Assembly (NCBI GenBank): GCA_032209605.1
Contig: JASFXZ010000043.1
Span: 730,819-794,818 of the forward strand
DNA length: 64,000 bases
Direction of reading: 5' to 3'
Source: Mactromeris polynyma
Lineage: Eukaryota; Mollusca; Bivalvia; Venerida; Mactridae
This document shows, one piece after another, positions 13,901 to 28,900 of this stretch (within the stretch, counting starts at the first letter, position 1; each line of letters opens with the position of its first letter). Made by a program: the position numbers and the translations under genes. The notes under the pieces are model-generated. The model was not told the DNA's origin, made no database searches, and saw only the letters and a program-made list of their open reading frames with translations.

Positions 13901-16900
13901 TCTGCTGTCTTTCTCCAACAGCCAGTATTGTGAAACTTTGATAATGATCTGCTGTCTTTCTCCGACAGCCAGTATTGTGAAACATTTGATAATGATCTGC
14001 TGTCTTTCTCCAACAGCCAGTATTGTGAAACGTTTGATAATGATCTGCTGTCTTTCTCCAACAGCCAGTATTGTGTAACGTTTGATAATGATCTGCTGTC
14101 TTTCTCCAACAGCCAGTATTGTGAAACGTTTGATAATGATCTGCTGTCTTTCTCCAACAGCCAGTATTGTGAAACGTTTGATAATGATCTGCTGTCTTTC
14201 TCCAACAGCCAGTATTGTGAAACGTTTGAGTAATCTCAAGTACTGTTCTGATAAATTATAGTTTTTCTTTCAAAATCAATATTCAATTGATATTATTATA
14301 CTAATAGTATTTTCTTTAGCTAATAATTATATGTTGTGTGAGTGTTTTTTATTCATGGTGGTTTGTTTTGTTTAGTATTGCGCAATTATTATATATTGCA
14401 TCTACTGTATTATTTTGTATATACGTTATACTTTCTGTGTATGTGGAGGAAATAAAGTTATATATATATATAATTATATACATGTATAATTGATGTATAA
14501 TTCGATAACTATACATTATTACACATTTCTGGAACCTACAAACTTCATTACAACCAATTTTGAATTTGACTGAACAACTTATCAACATAATTACCAGTAT
14601 GCTAATTAATGTAACATTTGATATTATGCATAATTACACATTTCTGCAACAAACAAACTTCATTACGACCAATTTTGAATTTGACTAAACAACTTATTGA
14701 CATAATCATGCTAGTTAATGTAATTAATATAATAATTTGTTTGATATATTAATGCATGATTAAACATTTTTGGAACATACAATTTTCATTACAACCAATT
14801 TGGATTTTGACTAAACAACCAAATACATCTATTGAGTCATCATCTGGCATTTTCAGAATAACAGATATCTGGGAAAAAACTATAACACATGTATTACTGT
14901 AGAGATAAAAAATAAAAATAATGAGGGGTATAAGTTGACCAAAATAAAGTATGAGTTGACTAAGGTACGAGTTGACTAAGGTAAGAGTTGACCAGTTACT
15001 GACAAAGGGGCTATTGGTATACCACTAGTATGTGACAGCAAGTTCTCACACCTTTGTCCTCCAACAGTCATGGTGAATCATTTATCATTGGTATACCACT
15101 AGTATGTGACAGCCAGTTCTCACACCCTTGTCCTCCAACACTCATGGTGAATCCTTTATCATTGGTATACCACTAGTATGTGACAGCCAGTTCTCACACC
15201 CTTGTCCTCCAACACACATGGTCAATCCTTTATCATTGGTATACCACTAGTATGTGACAGCCAGTTCTCACACCATTGTCCTCCTACACTCATGGTGAAT
15301 CCTTTATCATTGGTATACCACTAGTATGTGACAGCCAGTTCTCACACCCTTGTCCTCCATCACACATGGTGAATCCTTTATCATTGGTATACCACTAGTA
15401 TGTGACAGCCAGTTCTCACACCTTTGTCCTCCAACAGTCATGGTGAATCCTTTATCATTAGTATACCACTAGTATGTGACAGCAGTTCTCACACCTTTGT
15501 CCTCCAACACTCATGGTGAATCCTTTATCATTGGTATACCACTAGTATGTGACAGCAGTTCTCACACCCTTGTCCTCCAACACTCATGGTGAATCCTTTA
15601 TCATTGGTATACCACTAGTATGTGACAGCAGTTCTCACACCCTTGTCCTCCAACACTCATGGTGAATCCTTTATCATTTGTATACCACTAGTATGTGACA
15701 GCCAGTTCTCACACCATTGTCCTCCAACACACATGGTCAATCCTTTATCATTGGTATACCACTAATATGTGACAGCCAGTTCTCACACCATTGTCCTCCT
15801 ACACACATGCTAAATCCTTTATCATTGGTATACCACTAGTATGTGACAGCAGTTCTCACACCTTTGTCCTCCAACAGTCATGGTGAATCCTTTGTCATTG
15901 GTATACCACTAGTATGTGACAGCCAGTTCTCACACCCTTGTCCTCCTACACACATGGTGAATCCTTTATCATTGGTATACCACTAGTATGTGTCAGCCAG
16001 TTCTCACACCCTTGTCCTCCTACACACATGATGAATCCTTTATCATTGGTATACCACTAGTATGTGACAGCCAGTTCTCACACCATTGTCCTCCAACAGT
16101 CATGGTGAATCATCTATCATTGGTATACCACTAGTATGTGACAGCCAGTTCTCACACCCTTGTCCTCCAACACACATGCTGAATCCTTTATCATTGGTAT
16201 ACCACTGGTATGTGACAGCAGTTCTCACACCTTTGTCCTCCAACACTCATGGTGAATCCTTTATTATTGGTATACCACTAGTATGTGACAGCCAGTTCTC
16301 ACACCTTTGTCCTCCATTACTCATGGTGAATCCTTTATCATTGGTATACCACTAGTATGTGACAGCCAGTTCTCACACCATTGTCCTCCAACACTCATGG
16401 TGAATCCTTTATCATTGGTATACCACTAGTATGTGACTGCCAGTTCTCACACCATTGTCCTCCAACACTCATGGTCAATCCTTTATCATTGGTATACCAC
16501 TAGTATGTGACAGCCAGTTCTCACACCTTTGTCCTCCAACACTCATGCTAAATCCTTTATCATTGGTATACCACTAGTATGTGACAGCCAGTTCTCACAC
16601 CTTTGTCCTCCAACACTCATGGTGAATCCTTTATCATTGGTATACCACTAGTATGTGACAGCCAGTTCTCACACCTTTGTCCTCCAACACTCATGGTGAA
16701 TTCTTTATCATTGGTATACCACTAGTATGTGACAGCCAGTTCTCACACCATTGTCCTCCAACACTCATGGTGAATCCTTTATCATTGGTATACCACTAGT
16801 ATGTGACAGCCAGTTCTCACACCATTGTCCTCCAACACACATGCTGAATCCTTTATCATTGGTATACCACTAGTATGTGACAGCCAGTTCTCACACCCTT

Positions 16901-19900
16901 GTCCTCCTACACACATGGTGAATCCTTTATCATTGGTATACCACTAGTATGTGACAGCCAGTTCTCACACCTTTGTCATCCAACAGTCATGCTGAATCCT
17001 TTATTATTGATATACCACTAGTATGTGACAGCAGTTCTCACACCTTTGTCCTCCAACACTCATGGTGAATCCTTTATCATTGGTATACCACTAGTATGTG
17101 ACAGCAGTTCTCACACCTTTGTCCTCCAACAGTCATGGTGAATCCTTTATCATTGGTATACCACTAGTATGTGACAGCCAGTTCTCACACTATTGTCCTC
17201 CAACACACATGGTGAATCCTTTATCATTGGTATACCACTAGTATGTGACAGCCAGTTCTCACACCATTATCCTTCAACACACATGGTGAATCCTTTATCA
17301 TTGGTATACCACTAGTATGTGACAGCCAGTTCTCACACCATTGTCCTCCAACACACATGGTGAATCATCTATCATTGGTATACCACTAGTATGTGACAGC
17401 CAGTTCTCACACCCTTGTCCTCCAACACACATGGTGAATCATCTATCATTGGTATACCACTAGTATGTGACAGCCAGGTCTCACACCCTTGTCCTCTAAC
17501 ACACATGGTGAATCATCTATCATTGGTATACCACTAGTATGTGACAGCCAGGTCTCACACCCTTGTCCTCTAACACTCATGGTGAATCCTTTATCATTGG
17601 TATACCACTAGTATGTGACAGCAAGTTCTCACACCCTTGTCCTCTAACACTCATGGTGAATCATCTATCATTGGTATACCACTAGTATGTGACAGCCAGT
17701 TCTCACACCCTTGTCCTCTAACACTCATGGTGAATCATCTATCATTGGTATACCACTAGTATGTGACAGCCAGGTCTCACACCCTTGTCCTCTAACACAC
17801 ATGGTGAATCCTTTATCATTGGCATACCACTAGTATGTGACAGCCAGTTCTCACACCATTGTCCTCCAACACACATGGTGAATCCTTTATCATTGGTATA
17901 CCACTAGTATGTGACAGCCAGTTCTCACACCATTGTCCTCCAACACACATGGTGAATCCTTTATCATTGGTATACCACTAGTATGTGACAGCCAGTTCTC
18001 ACACCATTGTCCTCCAACACTCATGGTGAATCCTTTATCATTGGTATACCACTAGTATGTGACAGCCAGTTCTCACACCATTGTCCTCCAACACTCATGG
18101 TGAATCCTTTATCATTGGTATACCACTAGTATGTGACAGCCAGTTCTCACACCTTTGTCCTCCAACACTCATGGTGAATCCTTTATCATTGGTATACCAC
18201 TAGTATGTGACAGCCAGTTCTCACACCATTGTCCTCCAACACTCATGGTGAATCCTTTATCATTGGTATACCACTAGTATGTGACAGCAGTTCTCACACC
18301 TTTGTCCTCCAACACTCATGGTGAATCCTTTATCATTGGTATACCACTAGTATGTGACAGCCAGTTCTCACACCATTGTCCTCCAACACACATGGTGAAT
18401 CCTTTATCATTGGTATACCACTAGTATGTGACAGCCAGTTCTCACACCCTTGTCCTCCAACACTCATGGTGAATCCTTCATCATTGGTATACCACTAGTA
18501 TGTGACAGCCAGTTCTCACACCTTTGTCATCCAACAGTCATGCTGAATCCTTTATTATTGATATACCACTAGTATGTGACAGCAGTTCTCACACCTTTGT
18601 CCTCCAACACTCATGGTGAATCCTTTATCATTGGTATACCACTAGTATGTGACAGCAGTTCTCACACCTTTGTCCTCCAACAGTCATGGTGAATCCTTTA
18701 TCATTGGTATACCACTAGTATGTGACAGCCAGTTCTCACACTATTGTCCTCCAACACACATGGTGAATCCTTTATCATTGGTATACCACTAGTATGTGAC
18801 AGCCAGTTCTCACACCATTATCCTTCAACACACATGGTGAATCCTTTATCATTGGTATACCACTAGTATGTGACAGCCAGTTCTCACACCATTGTCCTCC
18901 AACACACATGGTGAATCATCTATCATTGGTATACCACTAGTATGTGACAGCCAGTTCTCACACCCTTGTCCTCCAACACACATGGTGAATCATCTATCAT
19001 TGGTATACCACTAGTATGTGACAGCCAGGTCTCACACCCTTGTCCTCTAACACACATGGTGAATCATCTATCATTGGTATACCACTAGTATGTGACAGCC
19101 AGGTCTCACACCCTTGTCCTCTAACACTCATGGTGAATCCTTTATCATTGGTATACCACTAGTATGTGACAGCAAGTTCTCTCACCCTTGTCATCTAACA
19201 CTCATGGTGAATCATCTATCATTGGTATACCACTAGTATGTGACAGCCAGTTCTCACACCCTTGTCCTCTAACACTCATGGTGAATCATCTATCATTGGT
19301 ATACCACTAGTATGTGACAGCCAGGTCTCACACCCTTGTCCTCTAACACACATGGTGAATCCTTTATCATTGGCATACCACTAGTATGTGACAGCCAGTT
19401 CTCACACCATTGTCCTCCAACACACATGGTGAATCCTTTATCATTGGTATACCACTAGTATGTGACAGCCAGTTCTCACACCATTGTCCTCCAACACTCA
19501 TGGTGAATCCTTCATCATTGGTATACCACTAGTATGTGACAGCCAGTTCTCACACCATTGTCCTCCAACACACATGCTGAATCCTTTATCATTGGTATAC
19601 CACTAGTTAGTGACAGCCAGTTCTCACACCATTGTCCTCCAACACACATGCTGAATCATTTATCATTGGTATACCACTAGTATGTGACAGCCAGTTCTCA
19701 CACCATTGTCCTCCAACACACATGGTGAATCCTTTATCATTGGTATACCACTAGTATGTGACAGCCAGTTCTCACACCATTGTCCTCCAACACACATGGT
19801 GAATCCTTTATCATTGGTATACCACTAGTATGTGACAGCCAGTTCTCACACCATTGTCCTCCAACACTCATGGTGAATCCTTTATCATTGGTATACCACT

Positions 19901-22900
19901 AGTATGTGACAGCCAGTTCTCACACCATTGTCCTCCAACACTCATGGTGAATCCTTTATCATTGGTATACCACTAGTATGTGACAGCAGTTCTCACACCT
20001 TTGTCCTCCAACACTCATGGTGAATCCTTTATCATTGGTATACCACTAGTATGTGACAGCCAGTTCTCACACCATTGTCCTCCAACACTCATGGTGAATC
20101 CTTTATCATTGGTATACCACTAGTATGTGACAGCCAGTTCTCACACCATTGTCCTCCAACACTCATGGTGAATCCTTTATCATTGGTATACCACTAGTAT
20201 GTGACAGCAGTTCTCACACCTTTGTCCTCCAACACTCATGGTGAATCCTTTATCATTGGTATACCACTAGTATGTGACAGCCAGTTCTCACACCATTGTC
20301 CTCCAACACACATGGTGAATCCTTTATCATTGGTATACCACTAGTATGTGACAGCAGTTCTCACACCTTTGTCCTCCAACACTCATGGTGAATCCTTTAT
20401 CATTGGTATACCACTAGTATGTGACAGCCAGTTCTCACACCATTGTCCTCCAACACACATGGTGAATCCTTTATCATTGGTATACCACTAGTATGTGACA
20501 GCCAGTTCTCACACCATTGTCCTCCAACACTCATGGTGAATCCTTTATCATTGGTATACCACTAGTATGTGACAGCCAGTTCTCACACCATTGTCCTCCA
20601 ACACTCATGGTGAATCCTTTATCATTGGTATACCACTAGTATGTGACAGCCAGTTCTCACACCTTTGTCCTCCAACACTCATGGTGAATCCTTTATCATT
20701 GGTATACCACTAGTATGTGACAGCCAGTTCTCACACCATTGTCCTCCAACACTCATGGTGAATCCTTTATCATTGGTATACCACTAGTATGTGACAGCAG
20801 TTCTCACACCTTTGTCCTCCAACACTCATGGTGAATCCTTTATCATTGGTATACCACTAGTATGTGACAGCCAGTTCTCACACCATTGTCCTCCAACACA
20901 CATGGTGAATCCTTTATCATTGGTATACCACTAGTATGTGACAGCCAGTTCTCACACCCTTGTCCTCCAACACTCATGGTGAATCCTTCATCATTGGTAT
21001 ACCACTAGTATGTGACAGCCAGTTCTCACACCATTGTCCTCCAACACACATGGTGAATCCTTTATCATTGGTATACCACTAGTATGTGACAGCCAGTTCT
21101 CACACCATTGTCCTCCAACACTCATGGTGAATCCTTTATCATTGGTATACCACTAGTATGTGACAGCCAGTTCTCACACCCTTGTCCTCCAACACTCATG
21201 GTGAATCCTTCATCATTGGTATACCACTAGTATGTGTCAGCCAGTTCTCACACCATTGTCCTTCAACACACATGGTGAATCCTTTATCATTGGTATACCA
21301 CTAGTATGTGACAGCCAGTTCTCACACCATTGTCCTCCAACACACATGGTGAATCCTTTATCATTGGTATACCACTAGTATGTGACAGCCAGTTCTCACA
21401 CCATTGTCCTCCTACACACATGCTGAATCCTTTATCATTGGTATACCACTAGTATGTGACAGCCAGTTCTCACACCATTGTCCTCCTACACACATGCTGA
21501 ATCCTTTATCATTGGTATACCACCAGTATGTGACAGCCAGTTCTCACACCATTGTCCTCCTACACACATGGTGAATCCTTCTTCATTGGTATACCACTAG
21601 TATGTGACAGCCAGTTCTCACACTCTTGTCCTCTCACACTCATGATGAATCCTTTATCATTGAGCAACCGGGCCAGTTCTGTTTTCACGTGGAAGATATT
21701 TTTGTTTTATCTTAGCCTAAATGTCTGCAAAGAAAACTGTGTGAAGTAATTATTTTTAAAAAATTGGCCTTTGAAACTTTTTACTGGTATGTTACATTTG
21801 TATTAAGGCTTGTTATTTCATGACCTGTCATTCACAAATATTTATGTTTCTGATTCACATAAAATTAATTGTTTACAGATTTTGTACTTTGCTGTTGAAG
21901 ATGTAATTGATTCCAGTGAACAAAAAACCACATGTGAGATTGTATAAACAATAAATAATGCGGATTCAAGTATAAGTCTAGACTGAATCATTTACTTTGT
22001 AGAGAATTAATTGATTCAATGTTAATAATCAGGCAGTTACAATATCATTGTACTTTAAAATAGACTTAACAAAAAATGGAAACTATGAGAGATGGTTGTA
22101 TGGTCCGGTACGCACAAACATTTGAGTATCCAAGCATCTGGTTGTGTGCGGATTAACATTGAATTTGAGTATTTTCCTCAACATCATTCAGTGTAAAGTC
22201 AGTTTTGGTATGGCACATATTGGGAGGGGGGGGGAGGGGGGGGGGTTAATGAGATAACTCTTCAGAATTACAAAGATAGGTACAGATACATGTATACACT
22301 GAACAAACTTTTTAACTGGTCACTTGGATTTTATTGATATTTTTCTGACAGCGAATGACAATTCAACAAAGCAAACACCATCATATAAGTTATTTCTTCA
22401 TTCAACTTTTCTGGAATAATTAATACGCATTGACCATCAGATGAAATTTATGACTGAAGAAGAAGAACAACTCTAAAATTTGAAGTCATGAATCAGACGT
22501 AGAGCATATATGGCATAATCTCTTCAATAGAAATGAAGTGACCAACAAGAAATGTTGCTGAATGTGCAGTGTACTCTCTGTCTCTTTGTGTTAATGTTAT
22601 ATTTGAATTTTCAGACGCAAATCTATATCTGGTAACTGGAAGGCGAACACAGGGTCAGCCATGTTAGAACAAGTACAGATGAATGATAGGTATGTTGTAT
22701 GATTGCGTTACTTTACATTCTTCCAATCTCTCAATGTCTGTCTAGCTGTCAGTGTAGTTATTTCACAGTTACGTGAATTCAAGACGACATTATTGCAAAA
22801 ACATTATGCCCCTGTCATGGTTTTTGAAGTTCTAAGCTAGAAATTATTCTTAGACAACAAAGACCTGATGGGCATTTTTTAGAGGTAGGTAAAACAGAAT

Positions 22901-25900
22901 TCTACCTAGCCCCATGTAGGGAAAGTAGCTGTGCAGTTCCTTAAATTTGTAAAAGTAGTTCCTTATAATATTTAGATAGGTAGCATGGTCTGACAGTGCT
23001 AACTTTGCTAAACAAAATGGTGTCCGTGCGGAACAATGACTGCTGGTCTGGTGGACGCCATTTTGTTGCTAGCAAAGTGTTCAAGCATTTTATAGGCACC
23101 TACATTTTCAATCTTAGCCTTTTCCTAACTTTTCTCGCTTAAATCAAAGATTCAATTTGGTACGGCCTTACAGTTATGGTTGTGTAGACAGTTGTCAACT
23201 GCAGTAAGCTTGTACTGTCATACATAGTCAAAGATATCTGGGAGGAGGGGGGGGGGGGGGCATAATGAGTGGTACCTTGATTGGTGATTGTGACAGATAT
23301 TCGACATGGCAAAGTACATGTACATGTTTTTGCTAGTCTCCAATTTTTATGAGTTTTGTATAAGTTTTGATAAGTTTCTCTTGGATTTTCTATAACTGAT
23401 ATCTGCATCTGTCAACCTAACACCATGGTAACTTATAATGCACGCAGAGGTTCTATTCAGTGAGGAAGCTGTAACTGACTGTGTTCAAGCATTGTGCAAT
23501 GTCTCTCATTCTTGTATAAACAGACAATACAATTTTGCTGAAGCTCTTGTTTCTGAAATGTTGACTATTATCTTGTCAATGCTAAGCAATCAAACAGTCA
23601 TAAAGTGTTGTTGCTTTTCCTGATCCATGTGTAGCAATGTCCTTAGTGTTTTTTTTATTTTATTGATAGTTTCAATACTCCAGTTCACAGATTAAGTAGG
23701 AGTTACAGAGGATTAGAAAACTGTTAAATGTTAGGGATGGTGCTTGAAAATACTGAGAATGGGTTGTGATGTATTGATTTCAATTTTGATGTACTTTGGA
23801 TGAAGGTTTTTTTCTTGCTTGTGAACAATTCACTAACTGAACTTTCCTTTGCACTTCATACACCAACAGTGGGATAACTTGAGATAAATATGTACACATT
23901 TCATACTGTATATGTCTCTTCTATGATTGCTGCGGATATTAAAAATGTATGCCATTATTAGAAACATTTGCCTAACCAAAATCAGCTAAATTTTATTCAT
24001 TATCAAAATTACTTGTAGTCTTTAATATTACCTTGTGATATTTTAGATGTATGTACAGAGGGTTCATCAGTTTTCAGGGTTTTTCCTAAGATTTTTCAGC
24101 TAGGGGTCCTTGGACCCTCTTGTTTGACAAATTGGAGGTCCTTAGTAAATTTCCAGGGTCCCAGATATGCTGTTTATACTTGACAAAGGTTTATTTTAGG
24201 GAACCCAGGGATGCACAGTAAGTGGAAAATGGGAGTCCCTAGAAAGAAAAGGGAGTCAGGGACTCAAGATTTCTGCGTCAGGGAAATCCTTGAGTTTTTA
24301 TATCCAAACATGTCAAGGATTAGATCTTGAAGTTAAGAAAGTATCACATGTGTGATTATGTTTCATGCTCTAAACCAATAAAATCTCAATAACTTGCCAA
24401 TTTGGCAGTTTGCCAGCAGAAAACAAATTGATGTTGTTGTACAAATGATAAAATGGAGAGATCATTCAATCCCATATCCATTTTCTCTTCTCCAAAAATT
24501 ACCCAGCGAAAAATCCATGGTTTAATAGAAAATGCTGAGTACATAAGATTTAATCTATGATATGCACCAGCTCACTGAACGTGATGATGGATTATTTGTA
24601 TGATTTTCCTCTACAGATATCTTAATATTGTCTGGACTTTATGGTAAGGGGATTAAATTAAAAGAATATCGTCCTTGGAGGCAACAACATGTTTTACTGC
24701 AGTCTGGAAATATTTGAAGTTTGTCAAATGCATACATTCAGTCTGATTAAAAGCATCCATAAAGTTACTGTTCAAATACAGCTTTGGTTTGGATTCTACT
24801 GCCGGACCTTGTTCATTCAAATTCCCCCGGTACGAAAATTTATTTAAAATAATGTATAGTTTCGAATAGCCCATTTCAACTTGATATGCCTAAGAAGATA
24901 CATCGGGCATTATTTTGGATAACACCAAGTATTCACATAGAAGGTTGTCGAATAAATGAGGTCCAACTGTAACTTCATTACTATATGTATATATGGCTTT
25001 CATTGTTAAATAATAGGTGTCTAAGTAACAGATTATATCTATGTCTGTTACACAATTGTATGCTTAAGCGCATCTAGCTGGATTTTACATAATACTCTCA
25101 GTGGACAGCAATTTCCAGTTCTTTGATTTCACCTTTTTGGAAAAGTGTATTTGAAATTAAGCATCGGTGGTCAGTAGTCAATATATTTCTAAAATATTGT
25201 AGACCAAAATAAGCTTAGATTGATACAACATAAATACAAGGTCATTTCAATGTAATTATCGATAATCAAGACAGAATTTTAAAAATATCATGAGCATATG
25301 AACCAAATCTCTGTACGAACTTACAGTTATTTTGAGCTGTTAGCTTAGTTATCACCTACATGTATGATCGCAAATTGCCTGTGAATACCACAAATATTTA
25401 ACATGCTCACTTGCTTTTTCAACAGTTTTGAATGCTCCTTGCAGTGACAATCTGTAAATGTTTTGTCTGTAACAAGCTGTGTCCATTGACAAAGTCGGGC
25501 AAGCGGAAGAATTAAATGATATATCTGGAGATATCTGACTGGACATTCTTTATGGCAGCTTTTGTAACAACAGCTTTGTGCTGAATCAATTCCTCCCTGT
25601 AGCAGTTCGTCTACAATACAGGAGTCTGCTGTGATATTCCTGTCTGTATTTATCAAACTTTACTTGATTACTTTAGCGAGCATTGTATATGACACAAAGT
25701 TGCTACTGTTATGTTCATAAAATCAACATTTCTGCAGACGTTGCCTTAGGGAGGCATTTCATGGTTTTGTTGTATATACAATTTCTAGTCATGGTGCTTG
25801 TATCACTGGTGATGAGACTCAGGGACCTTATAATCATGTCAGCACATTCTCTTTTTTCACACATATAATTCCCCCAGAGGTTGCTTCAATACATTGTTAA

Positions 25901-28900
25901 ATTAGAACTTCTCTTTCTGATGATTTGTAATTGAATGTAATAAATTAAAGGAGAGATGCTTAACAAACTCATACATACATCCTTACCCACTATAGACATA
26001 TTGATAAATATATAAAAGATTGAAATGTCAACAACTCATGAACATAAAATGATTGGCTAGACTTTAATTAAATCCCTCACAGAGCTAATTGTACATTAAT
26101 CTGCCTTCACGTATGATATGTAATGATGGATATTTGAAGAAATTAATGGTTGCACTTTGAAAACTGAATTGCTCATTTTACTCTATTCAATTTATTTTTA
26201 TTTAACCTCCTACAATAGCCTTATTTCTCTGTAATATATCAGAACAATGTCAGTATATGTATAAATACAAAATATAATAATCAAAATAACAGCTAGAATA
26301 TTGTTTAAATGTTTGTAATGTCAGAGGTATCCATACTTTGTAATCTCACTTACGGCCTATTTGTTGCCAGCTGTATTGACTTGTCCTAGCTGTGATCTTT
26401 TCCATCCATTAATTCACCCCCCCCACTGTTTGTCCTCTTTGATTCTCCTAGTTATTCCTTATGGTCGACCAGGCCATTCCTTGCGCCTCTGTTACCTTAC
26501 GTATGTAACCTTGAACTTCCTCAAGTGCCTTATGTTTTATGAATTGTTGTTTTTCCCAGATGTCTTTTTGAAGAGACACTGTCACGTGGTGTTCCCTGTA
26601 GCATCTTAATTATTCTCTCTCTTTTACTGTACCAGTCATATCTTCAGCATTTGTCTTGCTGTCATGTCTGAGCCTTACTTCCAATTACCATTGATATGTT
26701 CATGCAAACATTGATTTGATTATGACAGATTGTATTATTGTTGATTTCAGATACAAACTATGGGTGGATGAATGCAGTAAAATGTTTGGAGGTCTGGATG
26801 TGTTGGTGGTCGAAGCAATTCAAGGCAAGGATGGAAAGGAATACATTATTGGAGTAAGTGTGATGAATTTCTGATAAAAGTAAGACCAAGTAGTGCAGGG
26901 AAGGTCTCACTCACTAGACAGGGCCTCCTCCCACTGATCTCTAGGGTACACATTGATACATTGAGGAGGGAGCAGGTCCGACTGTCCGATGGGTATTCGC
27001 CATGACTGCAATTAACAAATTTAGTAAGAAGCTAACCAATGTGGCAAACACTTAAGAATGCATCCTAGGAACTATGTCAGTGACAAGTTCCTTAACCAAA
27101 AAATGGGAATGTTAGCCTATTACCAACAATATCTGACAGATACCACAGTATTGGTGAGCATTACTGCTTTATACCATATAAAACTATAATGCCTCCATTT
27201 GTCTAATATATACTTTTCTGCTGTTGAGAAAATAAGGCTAATTGACTTTGCACATCACATTTTTTATTATGTGCCCATCAACAAATTAGTCTGCATGGCA
27301 TCGTTGGTTTGCATTTGGAAACAACTTGGTATAAAGCATTGTGGGTAATGTTACAACTGCATGTTTGAGACTGTGGAGAGAAATGGAAGAAAAATAAGAA
27401 TCAGCAACTGTTGCAATGTGATCTGTTTTGATTGTATCAGATGTCAGAGAGCAATCTATGCCATACATTATTGTAGAGTAAGATCGGGCAAACATTAAAG
27501 TGTTGTAACTGCCTGTACAGTAAGAAGTTTGTTACAACAATAATGAATTTACTTGTCAGTTTTACATCAATACATATATGTCAGTTTTACATCAATACAT
27601 ATATGTCAGTTTTACATCAATACATATATGTCAGTTTTACATCAATACATATATGTCAGTTTTACATCAATACATATATGTCAGTTTTACATCAATATAT
27701 ATATATGTCAGTTTTACATCAATATATATATATGTCAGTTTTACATCAATACATATATGTCAGTTTTACATCAATACATATACGTCAGTTTTACATCAAT
27801 ATATATATATGTCAGTTTTACATCAATACATATACGTCAGTTTTACATCAATATATATATATGTCAGTTTTACATCAATACATATATGTCAGTTTTACAT
27901 CAATACATATACGTCAGTTTTACATCAATACATATACGTCAGTTTTACATCAATACATATACGTCAGTTTTACATCAATACATATATGTCAGTTTTACAT
28001 CAATACATATATGTCAGTTTTACATCAATACATATATTTCAGTTTTACATCAATACATATATGTCAGTTTTACATCAATACATATACGTCAGTTTTACAT
28101 CAATACATATATGTCAGTTTTACATCAATACATATATGTCAGTTTTACATCAATACATATATGTCAGTTTTACATCAATACATATATTTCAGTTTTACAT
28201 CAATACATATATTTCAGTTTTACATCAATACATATATTTCAGTTTTACATCAATACATATATTTCAGTTTTACATCAATACATATATGTCAGTTTTACAT
28301 CAATACATATATTTCAGGTAAATGATTCCGCTATGACTTTGTTAGGAGAAACCCAAGAAGAAGACAGAAAACTGATTGCAGAATTAACATTGTCTAAGAT
28401 GCAAGCCACACTTAAACCTGTCCACACATCAATGTAAGTTGTTTACCCTTCTCATGTATTACAGCAAACTATCAAATCCCACAGTTGTAAAGTTTTCATG
28501 GTCATTCTTTTATTGTTTTGAAAATTTCAGTTTTATGTAAAGATATTTTAGGATTGATTGATGGCAAATTATACCATTTGAAGCGTAAACGATAGTTATA
28601 TTGTTGGAGATGTGACCTGAAGTGATACCTACCACAATCAAATGGTGGATAATCGGGTTTTAACCATGTTAACTGTTACTTCTGGGACATGTTTTCCTAC
28701 ACAGTAATTTGTTGTTTACAACTGTCTGTAGGAGATATGTTGACTTGGTACATTGTCCTCTTGTCATTGACAACAGTAGCAAATAATTGTATCAGACTGT
28801 CTAGACAATATTGAGAGTAAGTTAATTAGATCTTGCTCTGTCACATGAATAACGATGTAAGCGGTCATAAGCTAGACAGAAACTCTCCAATAAACACCTG

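Noticed and set aside
11809..14205. Frames of 410-798 codons on both strands
   Set aside because: 48-bp repeat with stop-free frames. It lies in an intron, and the peptides have no family resemblance.
894..21663. CRISPR-like arrays
   Set aside because: Units are contiguous or nearly so, without unique spacers, and the context is eukaryotic introns.
26361..26609. 82-codon + frame rich in Cys/Leu just before a synapsin exon
   Set aside because: No family match and not in a splice context. Considered as part of a TIMP but it is on the wrong strand.
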